A stretch of 64,000 nt of DNA from Rhizophagus clarus (GCA_015698045.1 BLAL01000011.1:932501-996500), one strand, 5' to 3'; counted from the first letter of the stretch, positions 41,521-52,805 are shown. Notes: generated by a model not told the origin, from the sequence alone. Program-made: numbers and translations.

Positions 41521-43014
41521 TCAAAAAAATGGTCTGATGATTTCTAAATTTTTGGTCAAGTTTAAATACGACAAATAATTTGCTTTAAATGGAATTTTTT
41601 CATTACAGAACTCAAGATAAATGGAGCAAATGGAATCAAAAGCAGCCCTACTAAGATAATCTGATACATCTGTTCCAGGATTTTCTTGCAATTTTAAATC
41701 TATCCAAATTTTCGATTCTAAAACGTCTTCAAAACATTGTTGTGCAGCTTTAGAATTTGGTCCATATCTTTTAAGTACCCAACTATAAAAATTTGGATTA
41801 ATTGACAATGATCTCATGTTTGATAATTTAATTGAATTAGTATTTAATTTAAACGTAACGTTATAATAATTTAGTGCACTTTCCAAAGCTACTTCAGGTT
41901 GATCAACTCCATTAATTAAAAATTCTAATAAATCAAATTTTCTATGATTTCTTTCAGGCTTCATGGTTTGAATGAGACAAGAACGAGCGATAGTAGATTT
42001 TGATTCTCTACGAATTTCTTGAAACGAACTTAACAAAAGATCTCCGATCTCATTTAACCTATGTTCAAATAAATGAAATGCTTCTTCCATAACAATTCCT
42101 GTTAGTTGAAATCCAAGATCAAGAAGTTGTCTTAAACGGTTGACAACAGAATTAACGTCAGGAATTATCCAATTAGTAGGCGGAGTAGGAGGGAATAAAG
42201 TTAAAAGTGCACCTTGTATCACAAGATCGTTGACGTCGCTGCAGATTTCGTGATATCCAATTTTCTTCCATAAATTTACTAGATCAGGATATATCAATAT
42301 TGCTCTAGCAACGACGTTAAGTTGACGAATATTTTCATAACCATCTATTGGAGGATAATATTCTTGAGCTCTCTCGCACATTAATTTAAGATATTCTACA
42401 GTATCTTCATAAATAGGTTTAGGTCGCCGCGGAAAAGGTATAAACTTTTTTTTTAAAATCAAATCTTCAATAATACTAAGACTTTGAAAAAGTTTTAGAG
42501 GAGCATCATTAATGGCAAGAGGGCCTGCTGATAAGAAATGAAATAATTCCATATCGTTTCCTTTAATTATAAAATTATTTTTACCTAAAGTATTATATCC
42601 TTCAGTAATTAATTTATTAAAAATTGGTAAAGGCAAATTACTAGCCCAAGGAGAATCTAATAATTTGTTTTGAAGAGACCAGTTATAATTTCGACTTACA
42701 TTATGTTCAATTTTAATCTCAATTAACCTCTTATCATAAGATCCAAAACTCATTAATAAACGTTGCATAAAATATCGCGAAATTGTTACATTTTTTGCAA
42801 ATAATGCTTGAACAACATCAACTGTTAAAAAATTTCCAAGTCTGATAGCATGAAATAAAGCATGGGTTCTACCATACTTATAAACTAACCATTCTGCACG
42901 GACATGATAGTCCTGAGAGATGGAGTACCATTTACGATCTGTTAAAATGAGTGAAATAGGTACGCCTATATGTTTAAATATTTCACATCTTATTTCATTA
43001 AATAAAAACTGCAT
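41521..43014 (-). CDS. MQSL-family protein, copy G, truncated (497 residues)
   Basis: The start at 43014 gives MQFLFNEIRCEIFKH. The F-box-like segment (SLILTDRKWYSIS) and the helical body are intact up to NLTKNLEIIRPFF, then a stop. Compared with copies B and F, the run of six T (gene strand) encoding PFF has seven T here, a one-base insertion that shifts the frame straight into TGA and removes the last 120 or so residues, including the NKRK motif and the basic end. The gene may be a very recent pseudogene or may make a tail-less protein. The segment at 41958-42240 is nearly identical to F and B. The 5' flank is shared with F and the 3' flank with H. Confidence 0.78.
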   Translation of the reverse strand: MQFLFNEIRCEIFKHIGVPISLILTDRKWYSISQDYHVRAEWLVYKYGRTHALFHAIRLGNFLTVDVVQALFAKNVTISRYFMQRLLMSFGSYDKRLIEIKIEHNVSRNYNWSLQNKLLDSPWASNLPLPIFNKLITEGYNTLGKNNFIIKGNDMELFHFLSAGPLAINDAPLKLFQSLSIIEDLILKKKFIPFPRRPKPIYEDTVEYLKLMCERAQEYYPPIDGYENIRQLNVVARAILIYPDLVNLWKKIGYHEICSDVNDLVIQGALLTLFPPTPPTNWIIPDVNSVVNRLRQLLDLGFQLTGIVMEEAFHLFEHRLNEIGDLLLSSFQEIRRESKSTIARSCLIQTMKPERNHRKFDLLEFLINGVDQPEVALESALNYYNVTFKLNTNSIKLSNMRSLSINPNFYSWVLKRYGPNSKAAQQCFEDVLESKIWIDLKLQENPGTDVSDYLSRAAFDSICSIYLEFCNEKIPFKANYLSYLNLTKNLEIIRPFF

Positions 43015-44408
43015 TTTGTATTTCTCTTTTTAATTTTTTATTCGTTGCCTCGTTTATATAAGAAAATTAGTCACTGTTACATTCATATTAACTATTACTT
43101 TGTGCTACACACCATTAATATTGCCCCAAGTCAATGATTAAATGAATTTAAATGATCATTTGGAAATCATATATAATATTAACAAGTGTTTCAGTACCTT
43201 TTATCTGTAAATCCAACTCTTTCATTAACAATCATTGTTTATTGGAATTTGAACTTGTGACTTTTGGTAACGTTACAACAGAATATGCGGACGAATTACT
43301 TGCTTATTTGGTTAAGACATTTTGAAATTTTATAATTTATTTTGATTTGATAATCAGTTTTTAAAATTATTCTCTCCTGCGGATTATGTACTATTTCCAG
43401 CAGCTTACTTGCCTTGGTTCCACAGAACGCATCCTGTGTGTTTCAAGGAACTAATTAAAAACTATAACGAAATAAATTAATTATTTATTAATTCGTAACT
43501 AGTATTAACTCTTCTTCAGAAATTATTCATTGGCAATTCTAAACGTTCGATTTGTTGTCATTAGCACCTTTTCATTAACTACACTAATATATTAACTTAA
43601 AGTACCATTCTTAATAATATTTTTTAAAAAAACTTCTCTGGTTACCTCAGTAAAGAGCACATTTCTTTAAGAATATTTAAGTTGATGCTAAATAGATACG
43701 AAAAGATGATAAGAGGACGATCCGTTTTGAATTTATTCAAAAAAGAAGACTACAAAGCACGGTATTATTGATCAAAATCAGTATACAATATTTTCTAACT
43801 GGAGCTATTTGAACAACTCTAAAAACTTGGCTGTTCTATATTTATTATGTGATTATTTACGGTATTTGGAAACTTTGAATATTTTTTTTAGCAGCGAAAA
43901 AGGAATAGGAACACTTATATTAAAAAAAAGTTGCTCTAATTTTAGTATATTTTATTTATGAAGTTAATTCATTCTTTCATTTGGCAATTACCATAACTAC
44001 TATAATATACAGTATAAAGGTGTGTGTATAAATGTTTTTACCCATAACTCAATTATTCATTTTGATAATACCATAAATACTATGATAATATATAATACGA
44101 AAACATGTGTATAAATTCTTTTGCTAATAACTCAGTTATTTCATTCGATAATTACCATAAATACTATAATATAATATAGTATGAAACACATGCGAATTTA
44201 GAAATTAGAATTGGATAAAAGCATTTAAAGATATTAAATACATGTACTACTACGAGTTCATTTGAGTTTTCTTTTTTTAAAAATAAAAATCATTCATTTA
44301 TCCTTTTCTTTTTCAAAATATGCATATAGTTTAATTCCGCGAAATATAATGACCAATTTAGTTAAATTCTTGCATTTTCAAAGTTCTTGTGTAATCTAGA
44401 TTTGTTTA
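43015..44408. other. Intergenic: 5' flank of G and distal 3' flank of H
   Basis: 43060-43290 matches the 5' flank of F. 43980-44200 contains three degenerate direct repeats with CCATAA-TACTATAATAT (near 43990, 44070 and 44155), spaced about 80-85 bp. No gene is recognised. Confidence 0.4.
43267..43276. promoter_or_regulatory. Conserved palindrome GTAACGTTAC upstream of copy G
   Basis: Same palindrome and context (CTTGTGACTTTTG before, AACA after) as at 39935-39944 before copy F. Confidence 0.35.
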
Positions 44409-44960
44409 ATCTTTATTCAGCGTTTCACTAAGACACTATATACCATCCAGATTCTATATTTCTTTTACTTTGAATTTATTTGCTTATTTTGATTTCGTAA
44501 AAATAATCAAATGTATAGCTAAAAATAAATAAATAGCGTACTATTCGCTATATATATATATATATATATTTATTTATCTTTATTTAGCGTTTCACAAAGG
44601 TACTGAATACCTTTCAGATTCTATATTTCTTTTACTTTGAATTTATTTGCTCATTTTGTTTTTGTAAAAATAATCTAACATATGGCTAAAAATAAATAAA
44701 TAGCGTATTATTCGCTATATATATATTTATTTATTTATTTATCTTTATTTAGCGTTTCACAAAGGCACTGAATACCTTCCAGATTCTATGTTTCTTTTAC
44801 CTTGAATTTATTTGCTCATTTTGCTTTTGTAAAAATAATCTAACGTGTAGCTAAAAATAAACGAATAGCATACTATTCGCGCTATATATTTGTCCTTTTT
44901 TGTAAAAAAAAAAAAAAAAAAAAAAAATTAAAAATAAATCATTGCGTACTACTCGCTACA
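44409..44960. repeat. Tandem repeat of about 166 bp, three full units and a fragment
   Basis: Units start at about 44409, 44576 and 44741, each beginning ATCTTTATTTAGCGTTTCAC (first unit with CAGCG). They run through CAGATTCTATATTTCTTTTA, CTAAAAATAAATAAATAGCG and TACTATTCGCTATATATA. A fragment at 44931-44960 repeats only the last part. A single diverged copy of the first part lies near 40350 in the 3' flank of G, so the array expanded after that duplication. The repeated TAGCG/CGCTA arms can form a stem. Confidence 0.8.
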
Positions 44961-46575
44961 TTTTTTTTTTTTTTTTTTAATGGATCTTTCTAAAAATTGG
45001 AAAACTATACTAATCCCTATTTGTTATATATTTGAATGTAAATAAGGTCATATGCAAGTCATTATGATATCAATACTTTTATAGTAGCGCATAAAAAGTA
45101 ATAAGACAATCACATTTAGTTAGATGTGCGACAATCATTTCATTGGTAATGGCAATCAATGCTTTGACCAATTTAAATCATAATGACCTTGTGTTACCTT
45201 GTCATAATTTTGAAATTTTTTATCAAAGAAAAAATTCGTAATCTATTGTAAATTATTCGATCAAAGAAAAAGAACAATTTTTAGTTAAAGAAAAAATATC
45301 ATTTACTATCATTTACTATCAAAAGAATAACTGCTTTGAACATTAGCATATATATTTGCCAAAGCTACCGTGACGATGGTTCCGTTGCGTATTGAATCAC
45401 AGATTCTTTTGCGAGTAGTGTCATTAATTAAAATGTTTTTAGCGAAAATTGATTTCACGTTGTTTTTATTCTTCATCAGTATCCAAAATTATTATTATTT
45501 TATAAATCATTTTCATATAAGTAATTACACGATGTTGGGATGTGCTAAAACTATGTATTATCTCTAAAAAAAATTTATTAATAAAATTTTTTATGATCCA
45601 TCAATTAATGATTTCGAATGCGATCATCTTTTAACAACAAAAAATTCTCAAGCTTCAATTATATTCGAAAATTCTATCTATAATCACGATAACTTAGAGA
45701 ATAAACATAATACCTCGTTTTTTCGAAGGAAAAAAAAAAAAATACTAGAGAAAATAAAAAATTTTTTCTTACGGAAATGTGTTCAAGAGTAAATAATACT
45801 TATTATTACCGAAGCTTGATTGGTTTTTTTTTGGAAAAAATACTCGGTTACATAAAGATACAGTTATTTGTTGAAAAATTGGAGTCAAATCACCCAAAAT
45901 ACGAGCAGCTGATTTTAAACGGTAAAACAAGTGCCTAAAAGTGAGAAAATAATGAATTCCTTCTGATAATTGAAAATAAAAATTCAGAATGTTAATCTAT
46001 TTAACGGCTCACTATGACAGCACACTCGATACGTCTTTTATTTATAATGGTAAAAAATTAACATGACAGTAAGTGTCAACATGGTAGCAAATATTCGATA
46101 ATAGCATAAATGAGATAACGATTGCAGTTCCTTCTATAAAAAAATCGCCGTCATTTCTAAAGCGTATTATTTATCAATGTGATATTATTGGATATGATTC
46201 CAATTGCGATCGAAATACATTCCCTTATTGGGTAGTAAGGCACATCCGTACAGACAATACTGCTTGTTTTGGTATGGTTGGTATGATGAAAAACCTGATC
46301 AAAAAAAAACACGTTAGACGCAACGAGCACGAGCTTTTGAAGGCTCTTTTTTATATTAAAATTTTTCTTCGTTAAGTCATTTTAAATTGTCACACAATTT
46401 ATAATAATAACGAACGCTGGCGACTGATTGTTAAGGTTGGAAATTTTTTATTTTATTTTACAAAAATATTTTGGTAAGTGCTAAGATCTAATCAAAAAAA
46501 AAAAGTAAATTTAATTTCTAATTCATGTTTTTAGCTAAAATAAGTCCTTTCTTTTCCTATTTTTTTTTTTTTTTT
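44961..46575. other. Proximal 3' flank of copy H
   Basis: Resembles 40497-41300 downstream of copy G (landmarks TTGTTATA-TTTGAATGTA, CATTTCATTG, TTTTGAAATTTT-ATCAAA and CACGTTAGA). No gene is seen; the short open frame at 45370-45567 has no coding support. Confidence 0.45.
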
Positions 46576-48453
46576 TTATTGTTTAGATCTTTTTGAACTA
46601 ATCTCATCATTATTAATTTCCAAAATTCGTGATGATTTAATTCCTTCCCAAAATATTTTAAGATTAAATTTAAAAGATTCGTTAATATCATCACTATTTA
46701 CAAGAATTTGATTATTATTTAATTTCTCTAATAATATAATCCATTCATCCCTATCTTCTTGTCGTTCATTCATTTCGTTATATTTTCTCTTATTATTTTG
46801 ACTACTATTAACATCCAAACTATTAACCCTATGTTCTTGTTCTTCCATGTCGTTATATTTTTTCTTATTAACTTTTTTAATGACTTCCGGTCTGTTATAC
46901 TCATAATTTATATCGTATGGTAATTTACATTTTAATTCTAGGCCAAATAAAATTGGCAGACTTACTTCCAACAAAGGCATGAAAATCTCTTCATTTTTGA
47001 CCAACTTTAAATATGGTAGATAATTTGCTTTAAATGGAATTTTATCGTTACAAAATTCTATATAAATAGAACATATAGAATTAAAAGCTTGTAAAGTAAG
47101 ATGTTCTGGAACGTCCAATTCAGGATTTTCTTGTAAAATTAAATCTATCCAAATTCTTGATTCTATAATATCTTCAAAACATTTTTGAGTGATCACAGAA
47201 TTTGTACCAAATTTTTTTAATATCCAATAATAAAAATTTGAATGAACCGATGATGATCTCATTTTTACTGATTTAATTGAATTAGCATCATATTTAAATC
47301 CAACATTATAATGTTTTAATGTTTCATTAAGAACATTTTCAATTTGTTCATCACCAATTTTACTTAATAAAAATTCCAATAAATCAAAATTTCTATGATT
47401 CCTTTCAGGTTTTATTGCCTGAATGATACAAGAACTTGCAATAGATGATTTTGAACTATTATGAATCCTATGAAATGAATCCATTAAAATGTCACCAAAT
47501 CTATCTAGTCTGTGTTCAAATATGTGAAATGAATCTTCCATAACAACATCACTTAATTGAAAACCTAGATCAATAAGTTGTTTTAAACGTTTAACTACAG
47601 TATCTACATTAGGACATATCCAATTTGCTGGTGGAGTAGGAGGGAATAAAATTAATAAAGCACCTTGCATCACAAGATCATTCAAGTCAATACAAATTTC
47701 GTAATACCCAATTTCTTTCCACATTAAAACTAAATCAGGATAAATTAATATTGCTCTAGCAATAACATTAAGCTGACGACTATTCTCATGACCATCTTTA
47801 GGTGGATAATCTTCTTGAGCTCTATCTTGTATTAATTGAATATATTCCATTGTATCTTCATAAATAAGTTTTTTACGAGGTGGAAATGGTACAAATTTTC
47901 TAATTAAAATCAAATCTTTGATATCGCCAAGATTTTGGAAAAGCCTCTGAGGTGCATGATATATAGAAAGTGGTCCAGCTGATAAAAAATGAAATAATTC
48001 CATATCATTGCCTTTTGCTGCCAATTCATTATCATTTAAAATTTCATAACATTTAGTAATTAAGTTAGTAAAAACCGGTATAGTTAAATTACTCGCCCAA
48101 GATTTCTTCCAAGGGGAACGATTATTTACATTATGTACATTATATTCAATTTTTTGTTTGATAAGTTTTTCGTCAACAGTCCCAAAATGCATTAATAAAC
48201 GTTGTACGAAATACCTAGAGATAATGACGTCTCTTGCTAGCAAAGCCTGTACCACATTATCTGTCATGAAGTTTCCCAGTCTCACAGCATGAAACAAGGC
48301 GTGAGCTTTGCCGTACTTATTAATTAGCCATTCTGCTCTAGCGTGAGGATCTTGAGAGATGGCATACCACTCATGATTGATAAGAATAAGTGAACATGGT
48401 GTAATTACATATTTGAATATGTTGATCCTCAATTCATCATATATTGATTGCAT
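46576..48453 (-). CDS. MQSL-family protein, copy H, 625 residues
   Basis: Intact copy. The start at the ATG at 48453 gives MQSIYDELRINIFKY; three upstream codons begin with TTG and are not used in relatives. The F-box-like segment reads SLILINHEWYAISQDP. The body blocks match the family (RYFVQRLLMHFG, KGNDMELFHFLSAGP, KDGHENSRQLNVIARAILIY, LFPPTPPANWI, FNSICSIYIEFCND). The tail is of type I, as in A and J, but the NKRKYNE motif occurs twice (NKKKYNDMEEQEHR and NKRKYNEMNERQED), suggesting an internal duplication. A DEWIILLEKL segment, FKFNLKIFWEGI and a basic SSKRSKQ end follow. It is more diverged from B/F/G than these are from each other and is uninterrupted, which argues for a functional product. 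Confidence 0.88.
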   Translation of the reverse strand: MQSIYDELRINIFKYVITPCSLILINHEWYAISQDPHARAEWLINKYGKAHALFHAVRLGNFMTDNVVQALLARDVIISRYFVQRLLMHFGTVDEKLIKQKIEYNVHNVNNRSPWKKSWASNLTIPVFTNLITKCYEILNDNELAAKGNDMELFHFLSAGPLSIYHAPQRLFQNLGDIKDLILIRKFVPFPPRKKLIYEDTMEYIQLIQDRAQEDYPPKDGHENSRQLNVIARAILIYPDLVLMWKEIGYYEICIDLNDLVMQGALLILFPPTPPANWICPNVDTVVKRLKQLIDLGFQLSDVVMEDSFHIFEHRLDRFGDILMDSFHRIHNSSKSSIASSCIIQAIKPERNHRNFDLLEFLLSKIGDEQIENVLNETLKHYNVGFKYDANSIKSVKMRSSSVHSNFYYWILKKFGTNSVITQKCFEDIIESRIWIDLILQENPELDVPEHLTLQAFNSICSIYIEFCNDKIPFKANYLPYLKLVKNEEIFMPLLEVSLPILFGLELKCKLPYDINYEYNRPEVIKKVNKKKYNDMEEQEHRVNSLDVNSSQNNKRKYNEMNERQEDRDEWIILLEKLNNNQILVNSDDINESFKFNLKIFWEGIKSSRILEINNDEISSKRSKQ

Positions 48454-50212
48454 TTTACGCAAAAAATCTTGAATTGACGATTCAACATTATTTTTAAATT
48501 TTTTTTAAAACATTATTTTTATATCTTAACGAGTGTTACACTGATCTTTCTAAATAAAGCAATAAATTTCATTATCAATCTATATCTAAAGATTACGTCA
48601 TCTCCATTGCCAATAGAAACTTTGGGGTACATTACAAATAAAAACTAGAGCGGGGTCGTTCAGTAATAATTTATCATTATCATCAATATGACAATATGAG
48701 CGGTCTAAAAAACATGAATATTTTATTATCTGGTTTTATCGAGTGGTTTGAAATTAAATTCACGTACTTTCATAAAGTACGTACTGTATATACACTCTCA
48801 TAAATTTATGAGTAATCCTGAATACTGTCTGTCTTACAATAAATAACTGGCCCGTAAAGTCAATAACTATTTTTTAAGTCATTTGAACAAAACAGATCTT
48901 CATTTACATTGTCCTCTTTGTTAGATTTCCAAATTTATTTTTCATTTTTTTTTATTGTGTATAATGAATCTATTTTAGTTATTTTATTGATAAGGTTGTA
49001 CACGGGAAGTAATAAATAAACAAATAAATATAAGTAAAAGTGAATGATGTCGAGTATTATTAATATACTTAATTTATCATCATAGAATGACAAAACAATA
49101 ATCTAGAATTTTTTAGAAAATTTTAAATTTTCTTTACCAGTAAAGACTTAAAAGAAATTTTTTTTCTTTTTTAATACTAAAAATGAAAAAGTTATTACCG
49201 TTTATTGAGCACTGTTGAATGGTTGGTAAATAAAGTTAAATAGGGGAAAAAAAAAAACGTTTCCTATATTAGTGTAAAATGAAAGGTACAATGATGCACA
49301 TTATGCATACGATGTCCAGGTGACAGTACTTGGCGTACTGTGACTTGCGTGCTACAGTTATTTTAGAATAAATAAACAAACAAAATCAAACTCGATACAG
49401 TAATATGTTCGTCATTAAATTATTAAATTTAATACTGACAGACAGACCTTAATATTATACCGATATTCGATATAATGATAAAATTTTATGGATAACGATA
49501 TTTTTCGACATATCGTTATATCGGAGTTTGACTGTAGGTATAATAAATATAAGAATAGAGTTGGTTATTCATGCGCAAGCATGTCCTTCTTTTGATTTTT
49601 TCCTAATATTTTTATTATTTATATGTCATAAAACATGGCATTCATGAAAAAATCACATGCCAAGAAGCTACGGCTCCTGCAGTTTTTCAAGTGTTTACAC
49701 ATATTTGTTAAACAAAACCGTTAAAGTTAGTTGTATTGTAGATCAAAATGTTTGATAACCAAAGTGCATATTCAAGTTTGGGTTTAGCATATCGGCCAGA
49801 TTTAGGGATAAAATATCCTATTATATCTGGTCGTCTGAGTCGAATTTTGGATATGATCATAACGGAAAATTAGTATTGGTAATCTACCGTAAAGTGGAAC
49901 ATTGTTTTGAAGTCTGAAATAAAATTTAGTTTGAAATATTTCTGCGTTTTAAAAATGGAAGATCGATAATAATACAGCGTGATAATTTGTCACATGATTT
50001 GCCTCCAGTCCAGATCCTAACAATTTTCCGGAATACAAGATTTTCATCAAAAATAATATAAAAGTAAAATATAGAAAAAGATTTCTGCATTGTATTTCTT
50101 ATTTAGATTCCGCCATAACTACATAACTATGAAGCAAAGAAAATAATTGATTGCTAAACGCACGCGAACAAAGTCTTATTTCTGTATTTTCAAGACATAA
50201 TAAATACTATAC
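48454..50212. other. Intergenic region upstream of copy H
   Basis: AT-rich. A possible small element near 49436-49545 has CGATATAA/TTATATCG motifs at both sides (CGATATTCGATATAAT and ATCGTTATATCGGAG), as in mariner-type MITEs, but its ends are not clear. No gene is recognised. Confidence 0.4.
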
Positions 50213-50451
50213 TACAGTCAAATTTGTACATAAGACAATTGAGACATGTCCCGTTAAAATTTTAATGTCTAGGACAATTTCTAGGATATGTCCTATCCAA
50301 TGACTCGTCTAAAATTGTCCAAGTTTGCTAATATTAATGCTAGAAATATGAAATAGCTATCATTTGATTCGTCTTGATAAAACGGATCAAATGGGCCATA
50401 ATTTATTTAGAATATATGGACATGACTGTCACAATGACAATACTGACTATA
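50213..50451. mobile_element. Possible Tc1/mariner-like MITE
   Basis: The left end TACAGTCAAATTTGT and the right end ACAATACTGACTATA are imperfect inverted copies bounded by TA, with a second inner inverted pair (GACATGTCC and GGACATG). An internal 20-bp segment at 50361-50380 (CATTTGATTCGTCTTGATAA) is shared with element Y, although their ends differ. No coding frame. Confidence 0.45.
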
Positions 50452-50796
50452 GCAATACGTAATCATTGAAAATTCTCCTAATTTTTAGAAATTTCATACT
50501 AACCTAAAAAAAGTTTTTTAACCTGAAAGTTTGTGGCTTGTGCGTAGAATCACCTTTTAGAAGTCGTGGCGCCAAGAGTTAATATAAGAAGCTTTCTTCA
50601 TGAATGTTTTTAACAGGAAATAAAAATTTTACAAATACATACTTAAAATGATACTATGTTCAATCTATTTTTTTACTGTCAAAGTTTATTCACCGCGTGA
50701 TATGATCACAATTAAAGTATTTTGGTTAAGCAATAATGCTAACAAACGTCCAATATCATTGACTTATGTTCATATATTGTACAAGCTATAACACGG

Positions 50797-51008
50797 GATG
50801 GCCACGAAAATAGTCGTCAACTTAACGCCGTAGCTAGAGCCATATTGATACACCCCGAAGAAAATCGGGTATCCCGAAATCTGCAACGACGGCAACGAAC
50901 TCGTGATGGAAGGTGCCCTTTTAACTTTATTCCCTCCTACTCCGCCTACTAATTGGACGATTCCTGACGTTAATTCTGTTGTCAACCGTTTAAGACAACT
51001 TCTTGTCG
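50797..51008 (+). pseudogene. MQSL-family fragment I (middle segment, plus strand)
   Basis: About 210 bp corresponding to GHENSRQLNAVARAILIHP, a deletion of about 18 bp, then frame-shifted IGYHEICNDGNELVMEGALL and LFPPTPPTNWTIPDVNSV up to RLRQLL. Both borders are abrupt and no other part of the gene is nearby. The beginning is closest to copy H (GHENSRQLN) and the end to B/F/G, which may reflect mosaic ancestry. Orientation is opposite to the main array. Confidence 0.75.
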
Positions 51009-51530
51009 TGACCATTTATTATCTGGTGTATTCATTTTTATTTTTTTTCTTTCTTCCTTTTTTTCTTGTTTTTAAATCTTTCTTTTATTTATTTATTTCT
51101 TTTTTTTTTTTTTAAAAAAAAAACAAAAAAATTAATTATTGTTAAAACGCTTTAATTTTCGTCATGAATATCAATTACAAAAAATCATAACGAATTTGAT
51201 TCAAGAAGGTTTATAAATTCAAAAAATAATCATGAAAAATATAAAATGAAAATTTTACGTTATAAGATTGGTTTATTATTGACCATTGTACATAATATTG
51301 TAAAGAACTATCAATGTACGTAAAATTATTCTTTATAGAGGATATAAAAAAAAAAGACTAAACAGTGAATATAAAAGAAGTTTGACGTATGTGGAAATAA
51401 AACATTTTATACTTAAAAATTTTCCAAGAGCATATCCTCTATGTGAGAAATAAAATTAATAATTTAACAAGATTGACATAGCCACAAATGTAAAGAGTGT
51501 AAAATTGCACGCAATTTTCTCTCGTCTATA
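51009..51530. other. Spacer between fragment I and the 135-residue gene
   Basis: T-rich and A-rich tracts, then the AT-rich 3' flank of the small gene. No gene is seen. Confidence 0.4.
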
Positions 51531-51938
51531 TTAAATTATAATCTCATCCATTCTTGAAACACGCAAATAAAGTTTTATAAATAAGCTTTCTTCAAGACTT
51601 AATTTTTGTTGTGGGGACAATGGTATCTCGTTGTTTCGTATATTTATGTCAAATTCCTCATTATTTAATAAATCTTCAATTATTGAATGAGATAATAATT
51701 TACACTTAACATAATAATTTGTTGTATGATATGAATAAATAAATTCATGGTCGTAATTTAAATTATAATCAGGATCATTTTCATTAAAGAAATCAGAATT
51801 TTCTTGAATAATTTTGTAAGTGATTAAGAAAAAATTTTTATCGTTTGGTGTGCTATGAAAAAACCTTCCCTTAGTAATTAGCAAACGTTGCGTGATTGTT
51901 GCAACTGGCTTAATAACAGGAGCAGGTGAAGTAAACAT
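51531..51938 (-). CDS. Uncharacterised 135-residue protein, probably mitochondrial (copy 2)
   Basis: Paralogue of 30409-30816, about 80% identical by eye. The N-terminus MFTSPAPVIKPVATITQRLL and KGRFFHSTPND again look like a mitochondrial presequence. The most conserved part is FFLITYKIIQENSDFF through HTTNYYV; differences cluster in the presequence and near residues 95-106. The ATG at 51938 fits its paralogue. MQSL fragment I lies about 520 bp beyond its 3' end, on the opposite strand. Even spread of amino-acid changes with no frame damage suggests both copies are functional. I do not recognise the family, and the function is unknown. Confidence 0.75.
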   Translation of the reverse strand: MFTSPAPVIKPVATITQRLLITKGRFFHSTPNDKNFFLITYKIIQENSDFFNENDPDYNLNYDHEFIYSYHTTNYYVKCKLLSHSIIEDLLNNEEFDINIRNNEIPLSPQQKLSLEESLFIKLYLRVSRMDEIII

Positions 51939-52805
51939 ATCGTTTCTTCAATATGTTATTGAAAAAACAATAAAGGCTTATAATATAAATAAATAAATAA
52001 AAAAGGTGAGTCGGAAATGTAATAGAATTTTTAATAAATGGAATTAAAAAAAAATTTAATATTTATATAGTTTCGTCGTACGTTTTCCTTGATTGTGTAA
52101 AATCCTATAAAAATCTAATAAATTCTATAACATCTTGATAATCTGGCCGAATAATTATAGCTTATATAGCTTAGTCGTAAATCGGTATCATGCGCAATAA
52201 TCCGGTTAATCACACCAAACCGTAAAAGTTAGTTTTATCGTAGATCAATATTATTTACTTTGAACAAAGAACAAAGGGAAATGAAGATCTCTTGAAAACT
52301 ATATTTTTTAGACCGCTCATAGTTTTATTTGTATCGCTCCACCAAATTATTCTGTTTGTTAAACACAAAACCGTTAAAGTTAATGAACAACCAATCAATG
52401 AATCCAAATTCCACACGTTGCTGTTTGTGTTGATACTTCTTTCTAATCCAGATAAGTAAATAAATGTCATTAAGTAAAACATTAATAATATAATGCATTT
52501 TCACCTTTTTCTATGTTATTATTCTGATCTCTTATCAACTTTACTTAATCCTTACTATATAATACAATTGTATGCCATGTCGAGTTGAACAAAATGGCCA
52601 GCGCGGTACGTTGGTTCTGACTTCCGACTTCTGATAAAGGTTAGCTTGACAATAGTCAGCTGACAATGTCATGACAATAGATCGAGTTTTCAGGGTTAAT
52701 CTATAACTAAAAAAAAAAGTCATATTTAGATTACCCGTATAAATAATTTTGAATTGTGCAACGCATAGTGGCAAATCACGTCAATATAATTATTTTTAGT
52801 TTTGC
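51939..52805. other. Intergenic DNA
   Basis: Mixed AT-rich sequence, no gene recognised. ORFs at 52255-52482 and 52541-52774 have no supporting features. Confidence 0.35.

Noticed and set aside
44409..44960. CRISPR-like array
   Set aside because: Direct repeats of about 166 bp without unique spacers in a eukaryotic context; this is an ordinary tandem repeat.
46576..48453. MQSL genes as retrocopies because they lack introns
   Set aside because: Copies share long intergenic flanks on both sides, which fits DNA-level duplication; no poly-A or target duplication was seen around them.
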